64,000 nt of DNA from the NCBI RefSeq assembly GCF_051014445.1, contig NW_027488378.1:5080601-5144600 (forward strand). Direction: 5' to 3'. Numbering within the stretch: position 1 is the first letter of the stretch; every line of letters begins with the position of its first letter. The translations under genes were made by a program, and so were the position numbers. Positions 9,091-20,645 of the stretch are shown here, piece by piece. The notes beneath the pieces were generated by a model, which did not search any database, was not told where the DNA came from, and worked only from the letters and a program-made list of their open reading frames with translations. The DNA is from Colletes latitarsis (taxonomy: Eukaryota; Arthropoda; Insecta; Hymenoptera; Colletidae).

Positions 9091-9769
9091 CAGGGTGTTC
9101 GGCCATCCATGGGAAAAATTTTAATGGGGGATTCTAGAGGTAAAAATAAGACGAAAATCAAGAATACCAATTTGTTGATGGAGGCACTGTTAAAAAGTTA
9201 TTAATGTTTAAAGTTCCGCTCGTACTGAATTTTTTTCTCGAAAATGCGCAAGATTTCGGGGGTATGTCTATACATAAAAAATGATTGTCACCGACCCTCG
9301 CAACTGAAAATAATTTTTCACAGAACGATTTGAAATCTTTTTTTTTCATCGAAAAATATAGGCACCCGATTAGATTTTCGGTAAGGAATTTTTTCCTCGA
9401 AAGTGCGTAGGATTTCGGGGGTATGTGTAATGACCAAAAATGATTGTAATTGACCCCTGCAACCGAAAATAATTTTTTTAGAAAAATTTTTGAAAAATTT
9501 CTTTTTCGCCGAAAAATATCAACACATACTCGAATTTTTTTCTCGAAACTGAGTAGGATTTCGAATATATGTCTATTCACTGAAAATGCTTGTAATTGAC
9601 CTCCGCAGCCGAAAATAATTTTTCCGGAACGATTTGAAATTTTTGAATTTAATTGTTAATAACTTTTTAACGAAGCCTCCATCAACAAATTGGTATTCTT
9701 GATTTTCGTCTTAGTTTGGCCTCTAGAATCTCCTATTAAAATGTTTCTCAGGGCTGGCCGAACACCCTG
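9091..9769. mobile_element. TA-flanked inverted-repeat element, 679 bp (unit 1)
   Basis: Ends CAGGGTGTTCGGCCATCC and, inverted, GGCTGGCCGAACACCCTG, with TA on both sides (9089-9090, 9770-9771) and inverted repeats of about 125 bp sharing GATTCTAGAGG and ATCAAGAATACCAATTTGTT. The interior has degenerate tandem repeats of about 140 bp, which explains a 140-codon open frame at 9158-9580 with repeated FSVA and PPKSxAxSRKKF patterns. No transposase is present, so it is non-autonomous. Its right end lies directly against the next 177-bp array. Confidence 0.78.
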
Positions 9770-9780
9770 TATACTACTAT

Positions 9781-11202
9781 GTTGGTCAGATCCATGGTTT
9801 GTTCCGGTTTGAATCACGCAGTAATGTGGGCCCACAAAGAAGCAGTCAATTAAACCTGATTTCGATCAATATTTTAGAGGATAACACCGGTTAGGTCTGG
9901 GTCAGGTCTGGGTTATGCCCGCATCTGGCTCATGATTATGCCTTCTTCGCATACTTGTTGGCCAGATCCTGGGTTTTTTTCGGGTTTGAATCACGTAGTA
10001 ATGTGGTACCACACAGTAACAGTCAATTAAACCTGGATTCGGCCAGTATTTTAGAGGATAACACCGGTTAGGTCTGGGTTAGGTCTGGGATATGCCCGCA
10101 TCTGGCTCATGATTTTGCCTTCTTCGCATACTTGTTGGCCAGATCCTGGGTTTTTTTCGTGTTTGAATCACGTAGTAATGTGGTAACACACTGAAGCAGT
10201 CAATTAAACCTGGTTTCGATCAATATTTTAGAGGATAACACCGGTTAGGTCTGGGTTAGGTCTGGGTTATGCCCGCATCTGGCTCATGATTATGCCTTCT
10301 TCGCATACTTGTTGGCCAGATCCTGGGTTTCTTCTGGTTTGAATCACGTAGTAATGTGGTACCACACAGTAACAGTCAATTAAACCTGGATTCGGTCAGT
10401 ATTTTAGAGGATAACACCGGTTAGGTCTGGGTTAGGTCTGGGATGTGCGCGCATCTGGCTTATACTTTCGCCTTTTTCGCATACTTGTTGGCCAGATCCT
10501 GGGTTTTTTTCGTGTTTGAATCACGTAGTAATGTGGTACCACAAAGAAGCAGTCAATTAAACCTGATTTCGATCAATATTTTAGAGGATAACACCGGTTA
10601 GGTCTGGGTCAGGTCTGGGTTATGCCCGCATCTGGCTCATGATTATGCCTTCTTCGCATACTTGTTGGCCAGATCCTGGGTTTTTTTCGGGTTTGAATCA
10701 CGTAGTAATGTGGTACCACACAGTAACAGTCAATTAAACCTGGATTCGGCCAGTATTTTAGAGGATAACACCGGTTAGGTCTGGGTTAGGTCTGGGATAT
10801 GCCCGCATCTGGCTCATGATTTTGCCTTCTTCGCATACTTGTTGGCCAGATCCTGGGTTTTTTTCGTGTTTGAATCACGTAGTAATGTGGTAACACACTG
10901 AAGCAGTCAATTAAACCTGGTTTCGATCAATATTTTAGAGGATAACACCGGTTAGGTCTGGCTTAGGACTGGGTTATGCCCGCATCTGGCTCATGATTTT
11001 GCCTTTTTCGCAAACTTGTTGGCCAGATCTTGGGTTTTTTTCGTGTTTGAATCACGTAGTAATGTGGTAACACACTGAAGCAGTCAATTAAACCTGGTTT
11101 CGATCAATATTTTAGAGGATAACACCGATTAGGTCTTGGTTAGGTCTGGGTTATACCAGCATCTGGCTCATGATTTTGCCTTCTTCGCATACGTGTTGGC
11201 CA
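9781..11202 (+). repeat. 177-bp satellite array 2 (8 monomers)
   Basis: Monomer order matches array 1, apart from an A near 11128 that breaks the last TTAGG doublet (GATTAGG for GGTTAGG). Confidence 0.92.
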
Positions 11203-11627
11203 CGTGTTGACGATAAAACTGTAAGATAAAGGATGAATTAAGTTCCAAGTCCCTAAAATTTTCCAAATCATAGATTTAAAAATGATTTAGATATTTACAT
11301 GATTTTAGTGTGGGTATTTATACAAGTATGTAAATCTCTATTTATGCATAACATGTTACCCCTAAATGGGCAAGTTAATGAATTATATACATGTTAATTG
11401 TATAATAATAACCCTTTGTTCCTCATAAAAATTCACAACTGAATTGCTATCATTCTAAAAAAATCCATCCCAAAATATATTATCAAAACTAGTAATAAAT
11501 TATTTGAACAAGGTGATAACAGATTTGAAATATTTAATAAAATTTAAATACCAGATATTGATAGTATTAATAAAATATAATATTAATACTATTTTGACAC
11601 TGTTATTTGATTTTAATATTAATTATA

Positions 11628-11903
11628 GATACTTTGATTATTGATTTATTAAAACATAAAGTTAATGAAGTCCCAGTAGATTATAAATATTTTAAAGAGC
11701 ATGAATTAGCATAGAATTTCATAAAAAATTTGATGAGTGATAGAAGTAACTTGAATAATCTGAATTTTGTAGCTTTTACTATATCTTTGGATATGGAATC
11801 ACAGATTCATTTTATTAATAAAAATAGAGATAGTACTGATGATTTACTCAGACTCGTTAAAGTAAGTGGGCCAAGTGGGAAGAATATTAAGATAGATGGA
11901 TAG
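11628..11903 (+). pseudogene. Decayed exon-like reading frame, unidentified (unit 2)
   Basis: Copy of the frame at 1931-2206 with the same internal stop. Family unknown. Confidence 0.3.
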
Positions 11904-12775
11904 ATATTGGTAAAAGTATACTTCTTGTCCTTATATAGGAAATCGTTAATATTACAAATAAACTCTTTCTGTAAAATCTTGAACTTATCATTATAATTTA
12001 TAGAATTAAAGTCAACGCATCTAATAATGAAAGTGAACTGAAGTATTTTATAGACTTGTCAAGAACGTTTTTTGGTATATTCCTAGCAAACGACCCGTTC
12101 AACGATCGGGATGAGTTATACGTAATTCGATTCGTCTAATTCAGTATATTATTTCATTAGTATATGCATTTCATTATCTGCGGAAATTCGGTATTTTTAC
12201 AAAGTAACTAAGTATTTTAAATATATTCTGATAGGTTCACAGGTGGAAACAAGTGACTGTCGTTACCTGTGTTCAAAATGCCAGCTAGTAAAATGCTAAT
12301 TTGTTAACAATAACATTTGTTGAATGAAATTTCTGCTATTTCTGCAAATATCTCATTGAATAAATCACCATCTTTCTATTATATATACATTTACTAAATA
12401 CATAATGGCTCAGGTATCCAATGAAGTTACTCTTATTGGAAATATAAAATATTGATAGTATTATATGTTAGAAAAAAGTGGTGTCTTCAATTTAATTCAT
12501 GTAAGCATCAGTAATGAGATCTTGAAAATTGACGCTGTGATTAATTTTCAAATGGCCTCTGTGCCATTATTTCTACAACAAAATGTTGATTCATCAGTCT
12601 CTATCTACTCTACCCTTCCACAATTGCTGCGCAGTATTTTTATTTAATGTTAGTTATATAATATATCACGACATTGCTCATAATTATACGTTAGAATATA
12701 TGGTAATTTTAAAACAATATCTGTAACTGAGTTTGTTTTTAGAAAACCACGTTCTTTGCTTTTCAAATATCTTTA

Positions 12776-13141
12776 TATAATGCAATGGCTTTTAAAAACT
12801 AAGGGTATAAACATCTCACCGTAAACCGTAAATAGTTTACATTTTAAAGATCCAGAAACAGGCGCTCATACGAATAAAACAGAAACTACGTGGAAGCATA
12901 GTAAACACTTTTTGCCTGAATATTGTCGGTTAGTATTTGCAGTTCCACACGTTTTTTAATATGTTTTTCTAACATATAATACAAAATAATAAATATTATA
13001 TTTTCTATTTTCAGCAAAAAAGATAATTTCATTGGGTACTTAAGCCATTACGTGTTTTATAAACCTTCCAAGCAAGGAAAGGATGATTTATTTAATCAGT
13101 TCTTAAAAGAAATTTCAGAAATTTCATTTGATGATGATTGA
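12776..13141 (+). pseudogene. Merlin (ISXO2-like) transposase C-terminal relic (unit 2)
   Basis: Copy of 3079-3444. The duplicated ACCGTAA (12818-12831), the GT-AG interval (12929-13014) and the terminal TGA are all retained, so the damage predates the macro-duplication. Confidence 0.78.
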
Positions 13142-13447
13142 TTCTGTAAAAAATCAAAATATACCAGACTTAGATGATAATGAAATTTAATAATAAAAAC
13201 AAGTTAAGCCAACGTACTGCGTGCAATAGTAATTTACTATATATTGTAAACACTGTCAGCGGCGGGGAGACATTTTTTACTGTTGCTGCATGTACTGTCT
13301 ACATACCTGGTTTTAATACTGTCCACCTGACCGACTCGTGGAAGTTCTATGCCTAAAAAAATGATTTTTATGCATCATACAAATTCTTCTACAAATTCCC
13401 ATTTGACAATGTAGAATAGATCCAATTAGATAAATTATTTATAATTT

Positions 13448-14549
13448 TTAAAATGAACATAGCAACGATTTAATGTTAATCATTACATTACCAATCTTTC
13501 CAGATATTAGTTTAAAACCATCACCAACTTTAATATCAACCGGGTTTTGTAGATTTTTGGATTCATAAAAGTACTCATCTGTGTTTATTATGTGATCTGA
13601 GCAACCACTATCTAGTAGCCATTTAATATTTCTACTTCTTCTATTTTGCTACTTTTCATTACTTCAACCTTGAATGAATTGTAATTTCTACTGTCATCTA
13701 GACTCGAATTTCCAGCCACTTTTCTATCGTGTCTATTTTGTATATGTTTGAAAAGGTTGCCTTTTGTAATAATTATTAAAGTTTTCTGGGCAGTAACGTT
13801 GGATGTGCCCTGACTTATTACACTGACTTAACATACCGCTTCAGTAGTCGTTGCACTGCTATGCTGATTATCCTTTGAATTGAGATACTTGTTCTGATTG
13901 CGTTGTACGTGTCGAAACCTATGACCTCTAGGATTTTTAGTTAAATTTGAACTAAACGTGCGAGTGTAATTTCTGCTGTACTCAAAGTAGTAACTTTTAC
14001 CGTTTCTCTTTTGATACTCTAACAGTAATTTAGATTTTACATACTCAACTGTTTTCTCCTTCGTTGGCAGTGCATCAATAATATCAACAATACGTGAGAA
14101 GTTAACGTTAATAACAGATAATTCAATTTATCCTCTTCATTCACAGTCTCACCAGTATTTTTGAGCCTATTTATATGCGTTTCAAATTCGTTAAAGAAGT
14201 CACTTGGATTTTCACCTTCTTTCATTTTTAATTCTAACAATCTTCTTTTACACAATAGCTTTACTGCACTGTTTTTAACTAGATAAATTTCGTCAAGCTT
14301 TGCAATCATATTTTTCGCAGTCGTTTCTGATATTATTAATTCTAACTGAGTGTTTGAAATACTGTTTACGATGTAACTTTTTGCTTTAATTTCCTTTTTT
14401 ATTCCAATCTTCGACTCTTATTTCAGCCGGTCTTTCATCATGTAGAATAACCTCGTTACAGTCTTTCATTTCTAAAAATAAATTTAGCCTGAATTTCCAG
14501 TTCCATAAAATATTTGTAACATGAAATCGTCCTTTTTTTCACTTGCCAT
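13448..14549 (-). pseudogene. Copia-type gag-protease relic (unit 2)
   Basis: Copy of 3751-4852 with the gag block at 14037-14309, the CCHC knuckle at 13790-13822 and the DSG protease motif at 13604-13612. It carries the same frame breaks and no polymerase. Confidence 0.82.
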
Positions 14550-14620
14550 GCTTCAAACTTAGGTTATCTTCCTTTCACAACTAAATTTCTTTTCTTTACT
14601 GTTAACGAACAAACCACGGA

Positions 14621-14632
14621 CCTCTGCTACCA
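14621..14632 (-). other. tRNA-iMet primer-binding site (unit 2)
   Basis: TGGTAGCAGAGG on the minus strand between the LTR and the gag start, as in unit 1. Confidence 0.6.
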
Positions 14633-14756
14633 TGTTAAAATACTGTTTATATTATTTATTATAATGAATCTTGTTACAAAACAACCACACTTATTTTCCA
14701 TTGTGAAAAGAAAACTTAAAAACTAAAAGAACATTCCTCGACGTGTGCTTCTCTCA

Positions 14757-14790
<34 letters not shown>

Positions 14791-14836
14791 CCTAAACACT
14801 AAAGAAACTAACGAATTTTAAGTCATATTTCTAACA
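14633..14836 (-). repeat. Probable Copia LTR (unit 2)
   Basis: TGTTA...TAACA interval, four bases shorter than in unit 1 because its AC run is 29 nt. Confidence 0.5.
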
Positions 14837-15533
14837 ATAACAGTAACAGTTTATAAAAAAATAACGAATTTCCACAGATGCATAGAAATGCATATCAATA
14901 ATGTACTGAATTAGGCGAATCGAATAATGTATAACTCACCCCGATCCGTGAACGGGCCTAGCGTTTGCTAGGAATGTTCCATAACTTTTCAACAAAGTCT
15001 AAAATTTTTCCCAAGGGTTTTTGAATACCTATACACTGTATAGATATCCTGTTTCCTTCAACCGAACGACACGTGTCCCTAAAAAATATATTTATAAAGT
15101 AAGTCGGTCAAGTAGGAAGAATATTCAGATATTTAAGAATATGAATGTATTGGTAAAAATATCCATTCCTCTTACCTTTATGTCCTGTGTATTGGATAAT
15201 ATAGATTTACATACTTTTACCGCTGAATTCGAAATTCTGAACTAAACATAGGTACAGGACTCGTCAAAACCGTTTTTCATTCTTTTTATAGTTTTATCTG
15301 TTTTCCAAAAAACAACCAATTAAATTAAGTTGCAAGAATGTAAAAGCGATAAAACTTACAGAGGCTTTAAATGTTTACTTAAGACTTTGCCTTTTGTAAA
15401 AACCGGCGATATTGACTGTGTGTGTGTGTGTGTAAATCGTCGTACGTTCGTGCCCGGTGCAGTAAAACACGTGCATCGATCTAAGTTACGTACGTTCCTC
15501 ACGTGCCACTTTCTCAATCTATACTTTTAAATA

Positions 15534-15680
15534 AAAATTTTCGATGAGGTGCATTTGTAGCTATTACGTGTAGCATCATGAGCAAACTCTTAGAAAATCA
15601 CTCCTACTCCTCATTTGGACAGAATTTTTACTTTCATGATTATAGCGAAAAGTCGTTTTCCTGCTCGGGGAACACATATG
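15534..15680 (+). repeat. Solo 148-bp satellite monomer (unit 2)
   Basis: Copy of 5841-5987 with the same private substitutions. Confidence 0.88.
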
Positions 15681-15682
15681 TA

Positions 15683-17062
15683 CAGGGTGTTCGGCCACCC
15701 CTGGGAAAAATTTTAATGGGGGATTCTAGATGCCAAAATACGAAAATACAGACGAAAATCAAGAATACCAATTTGTTGATAGAGGCTACGTTAAAAAGTT
15801 ATTAACAATTAAACTAAAAAATTTCAAATCGTTCTGGAAAAATTGTTATCGGTTGCGGGGGTCAATTACAATCATTTTTGGTGAATACACATACCTCCGA
15901 AATCTTACCCACTTTCGAGATAAAAATTCGAGAATGTGTGAAATTTGTTCGATGGAAAAGAAAAATTTCAAATCGTTTTGGAAAAATTATCTTCGGTTGC
16001 GGGGGTTACTTACAACCATTTTGGGTGAATCGTCATATCCCCCTAATCATGCGCATTTTCGAGAAAGAAATTCAGTACGGGCGGAACTTTAAACGTTAAC
16101 AACTTTTTAATAAAGCCTCCATTAACAAATTGGTATTCTTGATTTTCGTCTTACTTTGGTCTCTAGAATCCCCTGGGAGAAATTGTAATGGGAGATTCTA
16201 GAGGTTAAAGTAGAACGAAAATCAAGAATACCAATTTGTTGATGGAGTAATACGATACTAAACAAAGTTATTGACGTTTAAAGTTCCGCTCTTACTTTCG
16301 AATTTTTTTCTCGAAAATGCGCAGGATTTCGTATGTGGTATGTCTATTCACCGAAAATAATTGTAATTGACCCCCGAAACCGAAAGTAATTTTGTTCAGA
16401 ACGATTTGAAATTTTCTTTTTCTTTCGTCGAAAAATTTAGGCACTGCCTGTCGATTTTTCTTAAAAATTCCTTTCTGATTTTTATTCAGTTTGTAAAATA
16501 GTTGTTTAATAATACTCTTTGTGTAGGTACCCATGAGCTCTACTCGCGAAAAAAAAACGTTTCATTGGAATATATTCACTATTCACTATATCAGTAGGAG
16601 TTGCGGGGGCTGTTTGAAAATTTGACCAGTTATATGGGATTTTTCTCACTTTACGGGGTCAAGGAACAACTTTTCCAACATCTCTACATATTCTCCATTA
16701 AAATATGCGTTGTGTTGCTGTTTGAAACATTAAAATCGTTCGATCCGGCTGTCGACCAAAAAAAAAAAATGCTTGTTACTGACCCCTGCAACGAAAACTA
16801 ATTCTTCCAAGACGATTCGAAATTCTTTTTTACTTGAATTTTTTTTGTCGAAACTGAGTAGGATTTCGGGGGTACGATTCTAACTGACCTCCGCGACCAA
16901 CAATAATTTTTTCAGAACGATTTGAAATTTTTTTATTTAATGTTATTAATAACTACTTTTTAACGAAACCTCAGTCGAAAAATTGATATTCTTAATTTTC
17001 GTCTTATTTTGGCTTCTAGAATCTCCCATTAAAATTTTTCCCAGGTGTGGCCAAACACCCTG
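15683..17062. mobile_element. Composite TA-flanked inverted-repeat element (unit 2)
   Basis: Copy of 5990-7369, including the internal head-to-tail join near 16110-16250. Confidence 0.72.
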
Positions 17063-17165
17063 TATATATTAAATCAATATTAATGAAATTACACCTTGAC
17101 CGAATTCATTTCAATCCCCACACTAATACATATATTGTGTGTATGTACCATAAATGGTCGAGAAT

Positions 17166-17545
17166 GGAGTCACCTTTCCTATACTGGTATTATTAGATGG
17201 TCGCAGGTCCTGCATAAATTTCAATTTACATAATTTTTGTTTTGAGTAAACTCATTTTACTTTTTTGTATATTATTACCTAATGCAACTCATATTTTCCA
17301 GCCATGCGATGTAGGAATATTTAGACGATTAAAAGTTGCATGGCGAAGGGTAGTGCAGGAACATAGACAAAGTACGTAGGTAGACTAAACCCATTACGAA
17401 GGTGAATTTCGCACCAATATATCATACCATATATAAATTCCATGAAGAAGGAAATGCTTTTAAAGCTTGTGGTGGCCTATGACCGTTTAACTCAAATACA
17501 ATTTACTAGACAAAACGTATTTCAGAAAGAAGAAAATAAATTAGA
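17166..17545 (+). pseudogene. pogo/Tigger-like transposase relic (unit 2)
   Basis: Copy of 7473-7852 with the same LLDG, QPCDVGIF and PFNSNTIY landmarks and the same breaks. Confidence 0.75.
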
Positions 17546-17888
17546 ATTCATGTCGCCAGATGAAACTGACATCAATGACAGCAATATAGGTAGTTTTACA
17601 TAGCATTCAAGAGCATATTCCAGATGATCTGAGAGGGGAACAATTTTCTTTTCTATATAGAAAATATTAAAATACAATCGGGACACAACTAAGACACAAC
17701 ACAAGACACAACTCGCAGAGAGAAAGCACTGCTGATGTTCAACGCAGTGCAGTTCATAGTAACAGTAAAACCAATACCAGTGTAGAAGACTAATTTAACA
17801 ACGTTTCGCTAGAAGAAACTAATATATGATATACTGATCATTAATTAACTTTAATATTTCATGACAATGATGCTTTTACTTTTTTCTA

Positions 17889-18363
17889 ATGGGAATTGTT
17901 TTGTTTCCGATGGTACTGAAATCAAACTACATTAATTCTACAACGTTACTTTACTTATTTTCTCGTAAAGACAAAGATTCTTCAGAATCTATTCTGGATA
18001 AACATTATCAACATTATCAAAAGATTGAAAAAACAACAAAGAAAAGAAAAGAAAAGAAAAGAAATATAGAAAGAGTGTGTGCAATCAAAGTTACATCAAA
18101 GACATGAAAATAGGCTCAGCTTGAAAAAATAGAAGCAATTGATAACCAGGAAAAAGAAAAACAAAGAATGAAAGAAGAACGATTAGAAAAGAAAAAAAAA
18201 AACAAGCCGAGAAATTAAAAGAAGAAAAGCTATTGAAAAAAGAAAGAAAAACAGAAAAATGAAAAGGAAAAGGAGAAAGAAAAGCAAGACGAAGAGAAGG
18301 AGAAATGTAAAACTCAAACTAAAAATAAAAATAAAGTTAAGAACGTGAAAAGAAAATAATAAA
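17889..18363 (+). other. A/G-rich Lys/Glu tail tract (unit 2)
   Basis: Copy of 8196-8670. The following spacer, 18364-18783, holds nothing else I recognise. Confidence 0.4.
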
Positions 18364-18783
18364 TAATATTATTGTGTTGTTTTTACAGGGTGAATGTAGT
18401 AACTGAACCAGGTGGTTATGACTATGCAACATTTTTATTAGCATCTTTTTCAAACTCCACTTGGAACAACACTGTACGTATGTATGTATGGGATTATCAG
18501 GAACCGTGTTTGTTCGTTAATCGGCACACTCGTATTTATTTCGTTAAACACAGTCACACCTACTACGTACTTTTCTTCAATCTTTCTCTCTTCCGTGCTG
18601 TCTTTTCTCGCTTTCTGGGTTATTCACCCATCAGCTGTTCGGCCGTACGCTCGCCGCGTGTTGACGGCTTTTTCGGCGGTAACCGTCTTCGCTCGTGCAA
18701 GCTCGTGGACAGCGAACGATTCGCTGTACGGCCAAAAATTCGTGCGCGATTTAATAATTTTCAACTGCACGGTTCCCTACATA

Positions 18784-19462
18784 CAGGGTGTTCGGCCATC
18801 CATGGGAAAAATTTTAATGGGGGATTCTAGAGGTAAAAATAAGACGAAAATCAAGAATACCAATTTGTTGATGGAGGCACTGTTAAAAAGTTATTAATGT
18901 TTAAAGTTCCGCTCGTACTGAATTTTTTTCTCGAAAATGCGCAAGATTTCGGGGGTATGTCTATACATAAAAAATGATTGTCACCGACCCTCGCAACTGA
19001 AAATAATTTTTCACAGAACGATTTGAAATCTTTTTTTTTCATCGAAAAATATAGGCACCCGATTAGATTTTCGGTAAGGAATTTTTTCCTCGAAAGTGCG
19101 TAGGATTTCGGGGGTATGTGTAATGACCAAAAATGATTGTAATTGACCCCTGCAACCGAAAATAATTTTTTTAGAAAAATTTTTGAAAAATTTCTTTTTC
19201 GCCGAAAAATATCAACACATACTCGAATTTTTTTCTCGAAACTGAGTAGGATTTCGAATATATGTCTATTCACTGAAAATGCTTGTAATTGACCTCCGCA
19301 GCCGAAAATAATTTTTCCGGAACGATTTGAAATTTTTGAATTTAATTGTTAATAACTTTTTAACGAAGCCTCCATCAACAAATTGGTATTCTTGATTTTC
19401 GTCTTAGTTTGGCCTCTAGAATCTCCTATTAAAATGTTTCTCAGGGCTGGCCGAACACCCTG
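18784..19462. mobile_element. TA-flanked inverted-repeat element, 679 bp (unit 2)
   Basis: Copy of 9091-9769, abutting array 3. Confidence 0.78.
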
Positions 19463-19473
19463 TATACTACTAT

Positions 19474-20001
19474 GTTGGTCAGATCCATGGTTTGTTCCGG
19501 TTTGAATCACGCAGTAATGTGGGCCCACAAAGAAGCAGTCAATTAAACCTGATTTCGATCAATATTTTAGAGGATAACACCGGTTAGGTCTGGGTCAGGT
19601 CTGGGTTATGCCCGCATCTGGCTCATGATTATGCCTTCTTCGCATACTTGTTGGCCAGATCCTGGGTTTTTTTCGGGTTTGAATCACGTAGTAATGTGGT
19701 ACCACACAGTAACAGTCAATTAAACCTGGATTCGGCCAGTATTTTAGAGGATAACACCGGTTAGGTCTGGGTTAGGTCTGGGATATGCCCGCATCTGGCT
19801 CATGATTTTGCCTTCTTCGCATACTTGTTGGCCAGATCCTGGGTTTTTTTCGTGTTTGAATCACGTAGTAATGTGGTAACACACTGAAGCAGTCAATTAA
19901 ACCTGGTTTCGATCAATATTTTAGAGGATAACACCGGTTAGGTCTGGGTTAGGTCTGGGTTATGCCCGCATCTGGCTCATGATTATGCCTTCTTCGCATA
20001 C
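19474..20001 (+). repeat. 177-bp satellite array 3, left part
   Basis: About three monomers, matching the start of arrays 1 and 2 up to the LINE insertion within CTTCTTCGCATAC. Confidence 0.92.
19990..20001. repeat. Target-site duplication of LINE copy 1, left
   Basis: TTCTTCGCATAC, repeated at 25987-25998. Two more T could belong to it (14 bp), but they merge with the poly(T) tract on the left. Confidence 0.85.
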
Positions 20002-20025
20002 TTTTTTTTTTTTTTTTTTTTTTTT

Positions 20026-20541
20026 GTCGTGGGGAAAATCTTCGAAAGACTCCCTCCCACCTCCTTGGGGAGAGGTGGGAGGGGTGTGTGGGATTCCCCG
20101 CGCCCGTACAACGACAGGCGCGGGACCTACCCACTAAAAACCCCACGGTGACCCTTCGGCACGCTTTGGGAGGATACCGGGAATCGCTCGAAGCATTCTT
20201 CCGGTATCCTCCCCGTGCCCGCGCTTTCGCGCCCATCCCCCGGGGGGACAATCGGTCCCCCCAGTAGACACACTGCCTCATAGCGGCGGGACGGGGCCAC
20301 TCCATCCCGCCGCTATCCGTCCCGGGGCCGCGTTTAGTGGCGGCTGCGAGCCCCAACTCGCAACCGCCCGCGACCCCGTTTCCACCCCTCGGCGGCCGGG
20401 CGTTCATGGCCGCACCAGACCGCCGAGGGTGCCTCCCCTTGCGTCGGACCGGTAGGGGGAGGCACTCCTACCCCCAACCGGTCCGACCCGGCGCCGCCTG
20501 GCGGGAGGAGGGTCCCCTCAGGACCCCCCTCCCAGCCTAGG
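20026..20541 (-). other. LINE copy 1 3' UTR
   Basis: About 516 bp between the ORF2 stop and the poly(A) tail, without coding potential I can support. It consists largely of successive inverted repeats (see the hairpin-ladder entry). In R1-clade elements the 3' UTR is recognised by the reverse transcriptase when copying starts (family knowledge). Confidence 0.8.
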
Positions 20542-20645
20542 TCATCCGCCACGCCGAGGCGGCCGCCCGCGACGCCGCGCGACCGGGCGACGACCTCGGG
20601 CCACCGCACGAGCGCGAGCTTCAGCGCGCCGCTGAAGCTCGCGCT
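20052..20645 (-). promoter_or_regulatory. Hairpin ladder at the 3' end of LINE copy 1
   Basis: Nine or ten inverted repeats follow one another from the end of ORF2 to near the poly(A): 20611-20645 (15-bp perfect stem, 5-nt loop, inside ORF2), 20503-20533 (13 bp, one wobble), 20446-20484, 20386-20429 (10 bp perfect), 20339-20368 (12 bp, one wobble), 20280-20316 (11 bp perfect), 20242-20262, 20169-20212 (12 bp perfect), 20097-20124 (8 bp) and 20052-20083 (12 bp perfect, 8-nt loop). SART1 is known to need a structured 3' UTR for retrotransposition, so a reverse-transcriptase recognition structure is likely (inference). Confidence 0.75.

Larger units (their letters stand above)
84..9780. repeat. 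Macro-repeat unit 1 (9697 bp)
   Basis: This is the first complete copy of the tandem macro-repeat: a 177-bp satellite array followed by an 8.3-kb spacer full of transposon relics. It recurs almost base for base at 9781. The differences I see against unit 2 are an AC-microsatellite four bases longer and a G where unit 2 has A near 11128. The high identity points to recent tandem duplication or continuing homogenisation by unequal exchange or gene conversion. Confidence 0.9.
12074..14980 (+). mobile_element. Merlin-like DNA transposon relic with nested Copia (unit 2)
   Basis: Copy of 2377-5287. Inverted repeats lie at 12074-12197 and 14856-14980. Confidence 0.6.
9781..19473. repeat. Macro-repeat unit 2 (9693 bp)
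   Basis: Second complete copy. It matches unit 1 at an offset of 9697 before the AC microsatellite and 9693 after it. It shares TGTAAAAGCG near 15340 with unit 1, where units 3 and 4 have TGCAAAAGCG. Confidence 0.92.

Noticed and set aside
8679..9204. Overlapping frames of 152 and 137 aa in each spacer
   Set aside because: Both run into the inverted-repeat element, overlap each other in different frames, and carry no family motif.
9158..9580. 140-aa minus-strand frame with internal repeats
   Set aside because: It lies wholly inside the non-autonomous inverted-repeat element, and its repeated pattern reflects DNA tandem repeats of that element.
19949..20407. Open frames in the LINE 3' UTR (also 20334-20609 and 43209-43619)
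   Set aside because: They run through hairpins, the poly(A) tract and satellite sequence, and have no recognisable domain.
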